Assembly: GCA_013152105.1 (NCBI GenBank) | Contig: JAADHA010000376.1 | Location: 3,373-10,044, forward strand | Reading direction: 5' to 3' | DNA from: Oligoflexia bacterium | Lineage (GTDB): Bacteria; Myxococcota_A; UBA796; UBA2385 | Length of the DNA stretch: 6,672 bases | Part shown: in pieces, positions 1 to 5,092 of the stretch | How the letters are laid out: each line of letters begins with the position of its first letter | How positions within the stretch are numbered: position 1 is the first letter of the stretch | Notes under the pieces: model-generated | Seen by the model: the letters and a program-made list of their open reading frames with translations, nothing else | What the model was told of the DNA's origin: nothing | Database searches by the model: none | Position numbers and translations under genes: made by a program

Positions 1-645
1 ATGTTCCACCCCGTAGAGCCGGACCCAAAGGTCCGCGCGCTCGGGGACATCGTGGTCGGCTACCTGGGCAATATGAACCCCCAGGACGGCTTGGCCGAGG
101 TCATCGAGATGGCGTGGATGCTGATTCACGATCACGGTCGGACGGACATCGGCTTCGTGCTGGTCGGCCAGGGCGACAGCTACCAGGACGTGATCAAACT
201 TCGCGACCAGAAGGGCCTGAAGGACAGGGTGTACATGCCCGGCCGATTGCCCATGGACCAAGTGCGCGCTTGCTTGTCAGCCGCCGATATCTGCGTACAG
301 CCCGATCCCCCGGGCGGTTTGAACAACGTCTCCACGATGAACAAGGTCATGGAGTACATGGCCATGGGAAAGCCAGTCATCGCTCACCAGCTAAAGGAGA
401 CCATGGTCAGCGGCGGCGATGTCGCGCTGTACACAGCGACAGGCGATGCTGCTGGCCTCACGGCGCGCGTCCTGGAACTTGCGGACGACCCGGAACGACG
501 CGCGGCCCTTGGCGAAGCGGGCTTGCAGCGATGCAGAGATGTGCTGTCCTGGCCGCACCAGGCGCCATGCCTGCTGCGGGTCTTCGAAGAACTCTTCCCC
601 GGCTTTGCGCCCGAACACCGTGACGCCACGCCGATCCTCGAGTAG
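1..645 (+). CDS. GT4-type glycosyltransferase, C-terminal half (truncated by the window edge)
   Basis: Partial gene; 214 residues are visible, about half of a usual GT-B glycosyltransferase of about 400 aa. What is present is the C-terminal, nucleotide-sugar-binding Rossmann domain. It opens with VGYLGNMNPQDG (residues 19-30), the usual first strand and loop of this domain, followed by FVLVGQGD (52-59) and the late motif NNVSTMNKVMEYMAMGKPV (108-126). That motif replaces the classical EX7E motif: only the second glutamate (E118) is kept, as I recall for WbuB-like GT4 enzymes with a 'NDVSTMNKIMEYMALG' signature. The first-codon ATG is probably an internal methionine, because the preceding acceptor domain is missing and the residues around it (MFHPVEPD) resemble the usual interdomain 'NGVD.E.F.P' segment. 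It probably transfers a sugar from an NDP-sugar to a lipid-linked glycan at the cytoplasmic membrane face; donor and acceptor cannot be told. The next gene starts 33 nt downstream on the same strand, suggesting one operon. Confidence 0.88.
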   Translation: MFHPVEPDPKVRALGDIVVGYLGNMNPQDGLAEVIEMAWMLIHDHGRTDIGFVLVGQGDSYQDVIKLRDQKGLKDRVYMPGRLPMDQVRACLSAADICVQPDPPGGLNNVSTMNKVMEYMAMGKPVIAHQLKETMVSGGDVALYTATGDAAGLTARVLELADDPERRAALGEAGLQRCRDVLSWPHQAPCLLRVFEELFPGFAPEHRDATPILE

Positions 646-669
646 GTCAAGCCCGACCCACCCTTGCCT

Positions 670-673
670 GGAG
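670..673 (+). promoter_or_regulatory. Shine-Dalgarno GGAG of the second glycosyltransferase
   Basis: GGAG lies 5 nt before the ATG at 679. This favours the ATG over the in-frame TTG at 664, which would add five residues and has no comparable site in front of it. Confidence 0.6.
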
Positions 674-678
674 TGACC

Positions 679-1761
679 ATGCGCGTCGGCATGATCGGGC
701 CGGGACTGGACGTGCCAGGCGGCATGACCCAGGTCCACCGAACCTGGCTGCGGGCCAAGGCCATGGCCGGAATCCAGGTCGACTACATCGAGACCATGAG
801 CGAGGGCTCGCTGTTGCACAAGCTTGGGAAAAACATGGCTTGTGAAGCGCGCTATGCCGCTTCCCTGCTGCGTGGATACCACCCCGACCTTATCCATGTC
901 CACGTCGCCGACGGCACCAGCTTCTGGCGAAAGCTGGCCTACATCGAGCAGGCCCGACTCGCGGGGATCCCCACGGTCGCCCACCTCCACGGGGCCTGGA
1001 TGGAGGCCTTCTATGCCCGTCGCCAAGTCAATCGCGCCGCCGTTGCCAGGATGTTCTCTAGCGTTGACCTGGTCATCCCCCTGCACAAGCGCATGGCTCA
1101 ACGGGTGGCGCAATGGGTCGGACCCGACGTGCCCGTCGAGGTGCTCTACAACCCGGTGGTCGTGCATGAGTTCGATCCCGTGCCCGACCGCACAGCCAGG
1201 ACTGGCTCTCCCACGGTCCTGATGATGGGCGTGCTGGACGAACGAAAGGGCCCATTCGACCTGGCCGCCGCCATTCCAAGCGTCCTTGAGCGCGTGCCCG
1301 ACGCACAGTTCGTCTTCGGCGGCAATGGGGACCTCGCCGGGATGGAGCGCTTGTGCCGCGACCTGGGGGTGTGGGACCACGTCGAGCTGTTGGGGTGGGT
1401 CCAGGGCGACGCCAAGCTGGCCGCGTTTCGGGCAGCAGACGTCTACTGCCTGCCCAGCCACTTCGAGAACCTGCCGGTGAGCATCATCGAGGCCATGGCT
1501 GCGGGTCTCCCGGTCGTCGCCACTGATATCGCCGGCGTTCCCGAGGAGGTCATCGACAAGACGACCGGCTTTCTGGTGCCACCCCGAGACCCCGCCGCAC
1601 TCGCGACCGCCTTGGTGCCGTTGCTTATGGACCGGAAGCTACAGACCCGGCTTGGGGCTGCCGGGAGAGAGAGGGCCGAGACTTGCTTCGACAATGAAGT
1701 GGTTGTCCGCCGACTGATCAGCCTGTGGCGGCAGGTCGTGACGGGCCAGCGTCACGGCTGA
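679..1761 (+). CDS. GT4-type glycosyltransferase (GT-B fold), complete
   Basis: A complete 360-residue retaining-type glycosyltransferase of the GT4 family. The N-terminal acceptor domain starts MRVGMIGPGLDVPGGMTQV, with the glycine-rich loop PGGM at residues 13-16, and includes DLIHVHVADG (70-79) and TVAHLHGAW (99-107). The linker LYNPVVVHEF (156-165) leads into the donor-binding domain: VLMMGVLDERKG (180-191), FGGNGD (213-218), and a canonical EX7E motif in PSHFENLPVSIIEAMAAGLP (259-278) with E263 and E271. The following DIAGVPE (283-289) and GFLVPPRDP (297-305) are also typical. No signal peptide or membrane segment is seen, so it is probably cytosolic or membrane-peripheral. The ATG start is chosen for its Shine-Dalgarno sequence and because the family's N-terminal strand begins directly after it. 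It lies 33 nt behind the partial transferase and likely shares its transcript. It probably adds one sugar to a lipid-linked repeat unit; sugar specificity is unknown. The family is secure, the exact step is not. Confidence 0.93.
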   Translation: MRVGMIGPGLDVPGGMTQVHRTWLRAKAMAGIQVDYIETMSEGSLLHKLGKNMACEARYAASLLRGYHPDLIHVHVADGTSFWRKLAYIEQARLAGIPTVAHLHGAWMEAFYARRQVNRAAVARMFSSVDLVIPLHKRMAQRVAQWVGPDVPVEVLYNPVVVHEFDPVPDRTARTGSPTVLMMGVLDERKGPFDLAAAIPSVLERVPDAQFVFGGNGDLAGMERLCRDLGVWDHVELLGWVQGDAKLAAFRAADVYCLPSHFENLPVSIIEAMAAGLPVVATDIAGVPEEVIDKTTGFLVPPRDPAALATALVPLLMDRKLQTRLGAAGRERAETCFDNEVVVRRLISLWRQVVTGQRHG

Positions 1762-1804
1762 TTTATCGGCGAATGTGTAGATAGACCATTTATTGTCCGG
1801 TAAA
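1762..1804. repeat. Imperfect inverted repeat around the HNH promoter
   Basis: TTTATCGG (1762-1769) and CCGGTAAA (1797-1804) are inverted copies matching at 7 of 8 positions, separated by 27 nt. The right arm overlaps the candidate -10 element and the left arm lies just upstream of the -35, so they could form an operator pair. The arms are short and this may be chance. Confidence 0.2.
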
Positions 1805-1806
1805 AT
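1778..1806 (+). promoter_or_regulatory. Candidate sigma70-type promoter of the HNH gene
   Basis: TAGATA (1778-1783, 4 of 6 matches to TTGACA) and TAAAAT (1801-1806, 5 of 6 matches to TATAAT) are separated by 17 nt. They lie in an 82-nt gap that is clearly more AT-rich than the surrounding genes. A start site around 1813 would give a leader of about 30 nt. This suggests that the HNH gene is transcribed independently of the glycosyltransferases before it. Match by eye only. Confidence 0.45.
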
Positions 1807-1843
1807 ACTCCCCATCTGAGCGGCAACCTGCTAAGCCTTTCTC

Positions 1844-3508
1844 ATGTCTGGCTACGAAGACCAAGTCGAGCCCGCGACGCCCATCATCGACTTTGTGGGC
1901 GTGCTGGCCCGCACCATCCTCAGCGCGAACCCAACATTGACCCGGGCCGACCACGGCCTGACACAACGTATTCGTGCGTTGACCTTGGCACTGGCCCGGG
2001 GCAGCGGTGCCCTGGACCTCCGCCTTGCACGCCTGACCTGCCACATCCAGCAGATGGACCTACGCCCACTCGGCTACGGCAGTTTCTCCAGCTTCGTGCG
2101 CGAAGCCCTGGACTGGCAGCCTTCTCGCCAGAGAGAACTGGCGCGACTCTTACGCAGTGATCTGAACCTGATCAAGCACGCGGTCGCCTTCGGTCTGGTG
2201 CCCGTGAGCACCGCAGCCCGCGCACCTGGCCGGGTATCGGTCGACCAACAGCAAGAATGGCTGGATCTGGTGCTCGGGATTGACACCGACGCTTCGCTCG
2301 CTTCGCCTGACGATGAACTCTTCAACCAACGTAGGGAAGTCTGGGGAGACGATGCCACCACGGTGCGCCGTGCTCGGGTCCTGATGCGTCTGCTCCTCGG
2401 CTTCCGAGCGCCGGCACGGATCTGCGACCAGTGGACGGTCGATGCATGGGCACGCCAGATGAGTTCGGCCGAGCTCATCGACCTGGCGCACCAGAGTCCT
2501 GTGGCGCCAGACCTCTCTTTGCCCACCTGGTTCGACGACATCGGTGATGCTGACACCGAGCTGCTCGGTCCCTTTCGGGCGCCCAGAGACCTGTCGGATG
2601 CCCTCGCCCTCGTCCAGCAGGTCCAGGCCGTCCGACGGCATCGACGAGGCATGCTGGGATGCTTGTTGGAACGAATCCACGCAGCCTGGGATGGGCCGGA
2701 CTGGGACTGGCCCCGCTTCGATGACTATGTACGCCAGGAACTTGGCCTCTCGGTGCGAAGCGTTCAACGCCTTCGTCAACTGGGAAGAGCACTGGAGCAG
2801 AACCCGGCGCTGGTCCAGGCGATCGACGGTGGCTTGTCTGGAGCTCGGGTCGATGTGGTGCTTGACTTGGCGCGAACCGGCGAGCAGGTCCGTCGCTGGA
2901 TCGCTATCGCCCAGCGGATGCCGCTTCGAGAACTTCAGGATGCGGCACACACCGTGCCTGCAGGACACGCCGAAGACCTGGCATCCTCCTACGAACAACG
3001 CCTGTCACGCGCCGAGACGCTGGTGGCAGATGCCATGGCGAAGCGCAGGCTGGAGGACAACTCGGGCTCCGCGCCAAAAACCGGCGGCGGCCTTGGGCCC
3101 ACACTGGGCTCTTTGGACCCGGACCAGATCCGAGTGGCCAAGCAGCCCTTGAATCCAGAACTTCGCGCGACGACCCAACAGGGGAATGTGCGGGTGAACG
3201 CCAAGGTCGTGGTCGCCAGCCGATGGTTGCTGGACACGGTCCACATCCCCAGGCAGCGGGGCGTGGGGCAGATCAAGGAGCGCCAGCACTACATCTGCCA
3301 GAACCCAGAGTGTCACCGCCGATCCCTTCGCAACCACACGCACCATGACATCGAGCAAGCGATGGGGGGAACCGATGATGAGTGGAACCTGCGGTGCCTG
3401 TGTCCGAGCTGCCACCTACGGTTGCGCCACGGTGGTTTCATGGACATCGTGCGGATTGGTGACGCGCACGTCTACCTGTACCCGGGCCGGGCGGTGGTAG
3501 TCACGTGA
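1844..3508 (+). CDS. HNH endonuclease-domain protein with two related N-terminal helical modules
   Basis: A 554-residue protein ending in a zinc-binding HNH (beta-beta-alpha metal) nuclease domain at about residues 480-530. Visible features are YICQNPEC (C485, C490), HTHHD (H500, H501), N515 in EWNLRCLC, and CPSCH (C520, C523, H524), then H529. The four cysteines form the likely zinc site; a histidine of the H500/H501 pair, N515 and H524 or H529 are the likely catalytic set. A short tail follows (MDIVRIGDAHVYLYPG, 533-548). The rest is mostly helical. Two segments resemble each other: GYGSFSSFVREALDW (77-91) with its flanks, and WPRFDDYVRQELGLS (289-303) with its flanks. The pattern is like the 'GY.SL.EYV.RELG.S' segment of HNH proteins common in Myxococcota. 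About 390-460 is a low-complexity linker. An in-frame TAA at 1832-1834 excludes a longer protein; no clear Shine-Dalgarno is seen before the ATG. It probably cleaves or nicks nucleic acid, but substrate and role are unknown. It has no evident link to glycan synthesis. Confidence 0.85.
   Translation: MSGYEDQVEPATPIIDFVGVLARTILSANPTLTRADHGLTQRIRALTLALARGSGALDLRLARLTCHIQQMDLRPLGYGSFSSFVREALDWQPSRQRELARLLRSDLNLIKHAVAFGLVPVSTAARAPGRVSVDQQQEWLDLVLGIDTDASLASPDDELFNQRREVWGDDATTVRRARVLMRLLLGFRAPARICDQWTVDAWARQMSSAELIDLAHQSPVAPDLSLPTWFDDIGDADTELLGPFRAPRDLSDALALVQQVQAVRRHRRGMLGCLLERIHAAWDGPDWDWPRFDDYVRQELGLSVRSVQRLRQLGRALEQNPALVQAIDGGLSGARVDVVLDLARTGEQVRRWIAIAQRMPLRELQDAAHTVPAGHAEDLASSYEQRLSRAETLVADAMAKRRLEDNSGSAPKTGGGLGPTLGSLDPDQIRVAKQPLNPELRATTQQGNVRVNAKVVVASRWLLDTVHIPRQRGVGQIKERQHYICQNPECHRRSLRNHTHHDIEQAMGGTDDEWNLRCLCPSCHLRLRHGGFMDIVRIGDAHVYLYPGRAVVVT
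2006..2197 (+). other. First copy of the duplicated helical module in the HNH protein
   Basis: Residues about 55-118. The core is GYGSFSSFVREALDW (77-91), followed by a helix with R95, R97, L99, R101 and L102 and then LIKHAVAFGL (109-118). It aligns with residues 292-331 of the same protein (F81/F292, V85/V296, R86/R297, L89/L300, L99/L310, L102/L313). Its fold is unknown; a helix-turn-helix-like nucleic-acid-binding role is a guess from its arginine-rich character. Confidence 0.5.
2639..2836 (+). other. Second copy of the duplicated helical module in the HNH protein
   Basis: Residues about 266-331. The core is FDDYVRQELGLSVRSVQRLR (292-311), followed by LVQAIDGGL (323-331). The second half resembles the 'AL.EAL..G.LS' continuation seen in relatives with a single module. 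The two cores start 211 residues apart. Identity is modest, so the duplication is old if real. Confidence 0.5.
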
Positions 3509-3605
3509 TCCAGTAAGAGGCTGGTCCGCCCCAGCAGCACATCTCGTCCTGACGGGCTATCCTGAACCCTCACCATCCTCCACAGCGCCAGCCCCGCAGA
3601 GCCCG

Positions 3606-4031
3606 ATGTCTTCGCGAGCATCTGAGACTGATTCCGCACCCGAACTCGAGCACCTGCGCGAGCAAGTCCGCTCCGAGTTGGAAGAAGAACACCAAGAGCG
3701 CCTGCGACGATTCGCGGAACGACGCAAGGCCAGCGATGACCGCTCGCGAGATCGACACGAGATCCGACAGCGAAAGCAACTGGAGCAAATCCGGTATGCC
3801 GAGCGCCAGCGCTTCTATCAGGAACAAGGCTACAAGGCCTTTGTCGACAGCAATGGGCGATCCGAATGGTTGCCACCTGAAGAATACGAGTGGCGCACAC
3901 GACGACATCGCAAGAAACATCGTCGCGGGCATGAGCATGTGCCGAACCAGCACAACCGACGCCGCGAGTTGACGATCTACCTGATCGCGGCTGTGGCTGC
4001 GGTGCTGATCGGCATCCTCTTGACCCGCTGA
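3606..4031 (+). CDS. Small charged coiled-coil protein with a C-terminal membrane anchor, unknown function
   Basis: Not recognised as a named family. The 141 residues show a charged, probably coiled-coil helix at about 11-70 (rich in Glu, Arg and Gln), then a tryptophan- and tyrosine-containing stretch GYKAFVDSNG...EWLPPEEYEW (75-96), a basic segment RRHRKKHRR (99-107), and one hydrophobic segment IYLIAAVAAVLIGILL (124-139) ending in TR. This is a tail-anchored layout: the N-terminal part should be cytoplasmic, with the basic RRR (118-120) next to the membrane on the inside. About 12 of 27 arginine codons are CGA and third-position GC looks lower than in the glycosyltransferases, hinting at a different history. 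It starts 97 nt after the HNH gene and ends 38 nt before the GT2 gene, so it may share a transcript with the latter. The ATG has only a weak purine-rich site (CAGAG) before it. Function could be scaffolding or regulation at the membrane; this is a guess. Confidence 0.68.
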   Translation: MSSRASETDSAPELEHLREQVRSELEEEHQERLRRFAERRKASDDRSRDRHEIRQRKQLEQIRYAERQRFYQEQGYKAFVDSNGRSEWLPPEEYEWRTRRHRKKHRRGHEHVPNQHNRRRELTIYLIAAVAAVLIGILLTR

Positions 4032-4058
4032 CGCCATCAAGCTCCTCAAGCGTCATCC

Positions 4059-4064
4059 AGGAAG
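4059..4064 (+). promoter_or_regulatory. Shine-Dalgarno AGGAAG deciding the TTG start of the GT2 gene
   Basis: AGGAAG ends 5 nt before the TTG at 4070. This good spacing is the main support for a rare TTG start. The GT2 core (VTVAIATLNR) begins only about 18 residues later and no ATG lies between. Confidence 0.55.
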
Positions 4065-4069
4065 TCCCA

Positions 4070-5053
4070 TTGGCGTCCTCTGATCATCGTCCTCAGGCCC
4101 TCCCAACAGCGGCCGACGGCACCGTGACAGTCGCAATTGCCACCTTGAATCGGCTCGACGACATGGTTGCGATGGTGCGTACGCTCGTGACCCAGACCCG
4201 CAAGCCAGACCAGTTCATCGTGGTCGACGCTGGACAGGGCCAGGACCTCGAAGGCGCCATGAGCCGTGAACTACTCGGCAGCGGCATTCCCCTCACCTAC
4301 CGCCGCAGCCCCAAGGGCCTGCCCCTCCAGCGCAACGTTGCCATCGACCTCGCAGAGGGCGAATTCGTCTTCTTCTTCGACGACGATGTCGAACTTGAGG
4401 ACACCTACATCGAGCGGGCCCTCGAGGCCTTCGACCTGCCCTTCGACCCACCGGTGGGTTGTGTCACCGGCACCCTCACCCACCCCCCCCAGCAGAGCGA
4501 CCTCAACTCCAGGCTGTACCGATTATTTGGCCTGACCCACTGGGTCTCCCATGGCCAACCCGAGCTGTACATCAGCGGCGGCGCTCGCTTCATCACCGAG
4601 CCCAGCGCAGTATTCGTCGTCCCGATCGCTGAGGGCTGCAGGATGGCTTTTCGCATGGAAGTCTTCGCAAAAGAGCGCTTCCTGCAGTTCCTGCCAACCT
4701 ACTGCCAGTCCGAGGATGTCGACTTCACCTACCGGGTCTCGAAACGCTGGAGCGTCGTCCAGACCCCCTTTGCGCGACTCAACCACAAGGTCAGCCCGAC
4801 CAACCGCATTGGCTACAGCAATCAACTGCACCAACTCATCTACGCTCACTACCACTTCTTCCGGCAGTACCGCGAAAAGACTCCCGCCAACCTTGCGCGC
4901 TTCGCATCGGCCGAGCTGGGCTTGATGGCGCTCGCTGTGGGCCGTCAAGTGAAGACCGGCCAACCAGGGCCGCGGTTGCTCGCACGAGGAATGGCAGACG
5001 GTTGGCGCCGAGTGGCACTCGACATCATCGGCAAGCCGCTCCCCGTCACCTGA
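4070..5053 (+). CDS. GT2-type glycosyltransferase (GT-A fold)
   Basis: A 327-residue glycosyltransferase of the GT2 family, within the usual length range. The nucleotide-binding start is VTVAIATLNRLDD (19-31), then FIVVDAG (49-55), GLPLQRNVAIDLAEGEFVFF (83-102) and the metal-binding DDD motif at 104-106 (FFDDDVEL). The acceptor-side signature is GCRMAFRMEVF (189-199) and the catalytic-base region is SEDVDFTYRV (214-223). H239 in LNHKVSP (237-243) may be the late metal ligand. The C-terminal 80 residues are helical and partly hydrophobic (LGLMALAV, 283-290), which could associate with the membrane, but there is no clear transmembrane span. It most likely transfers one sugar from an NDP-sugar, by inversion, to a lipid-linked glycan. 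The sugar cannot be read from sequence. The start is TTG with a good Shine-Dalgarno sequence. It lies 38 nt after the small tail-anchored protein gene and converges with the flippase. A run of eight C lies inside the gene. Confidence 0.9.
   Translation: MASSDHRPQALPTAADGTVTVAIATLNRLDDMVAMVRTLVTQTRKPDQFIVVDAGQGQDLEGAMSRELLGSGIPLTYRRSPKGLPLQRNVAIDLAEGEFVFFFDDDVELEDTYIERALEAFDLPFDPPVGCVTGTLTHPPQQSDLNSRLYRLFGLTHWVSHGQPELYISGGARFITEPSAVFVVPIAEGCRMAFRMEVFAKERFLQFLPTYCQSEDVDFTYRVSKRWSVVQTPFARLNHKVSPTNRIGYSNQLHQLIYAHYHFFRQYREKTPANLARFASAELGLMALAVGRQVKTGQPGPRLLARGMADGWRRVALDIIGKPLPVT
4483..4490. repeat. Run of eight C inside the GT2 gene
   Basis: A C8 homopolymer encodes the end of His138, Pro139, Pro140 and the start of Gln141, between the DXD region and the acceptor-side motif. 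Slippage by one base would shift the frame and remove the catalytic half. In a high-GC genome such a run can arise by chance. Confidence 0.9.
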
Positions 5054-5061
5054 GGCTCAGG
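5049..5061. repeat. Short inverted repeat at the end of the GT2 gene
   Basis: CCTGAG and CTCAGG flank one central G, overlapping the GT2 stop codon. As RNA this gives only a 5-bp stem with a 3-nt loop and no T run follows, so a terminator role is doubtful. The rest of the 39-nt convergent gap (5054-5092) is C/G-rich with a second weak pairing (CCCC at 5071-5074 with GGGG at 5083-5086). Confidence 0.25.
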
Positions 5062-5092
5062 CCGCCCCCTCCCCGGACCGATGGGGTGTCAA

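Noticed and set aside
664..678. TTG at 664 as the start of the second glycosyltransferase
   Set aside because: The ATG at 679 has GGAG 5 nt before it and begins exactly at the family's first beta strand.
391..1461. Long open frame of 356 codons on the minus strand
   Set aside because: It lies antisense to two clear glycosyltransferase genes, has His/Gly/Val-rich unstructured composition and no recognisable motif; open antisense frames are common in high-GC coding DNA.
2150..2998. Minus-strand open frame of 282 codons inside the HNH gene
   Set aside because: Antisense shadow of the HNH protein with no domain-like pattern and no promoter or ribosome-binding site.
3520..3535. Possible terminator hairpin after the HNH gene (GCTGG and CCAGC around a 6-nt loop)
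   Set aside because: Only a 5-bp stem and no T run; the rest of 3509-3605 shows no convincing promoter, apart from a lone TATCCT at 3558-3563 without a matching -35.
3472..4056. Minus-strand open frames covering the small tail-anchored gene, as an alternative to it
   Set aside because: One is low-complexity and Arg/Ser/Cys-rich; the other is hydrophobic simply because it is antisense to a charged coiled coil. The plus-strand frame shows an ordered coiled-coil, motif and membrane-anchor layout.
5054..5092. Bidirectional terminator between the convergent GT2 and flippase genes
   Set aside because: The gap is C/G-rich with two weak pairings and no T or A run in either direction; a Rho-type or overlapping end is as likely.
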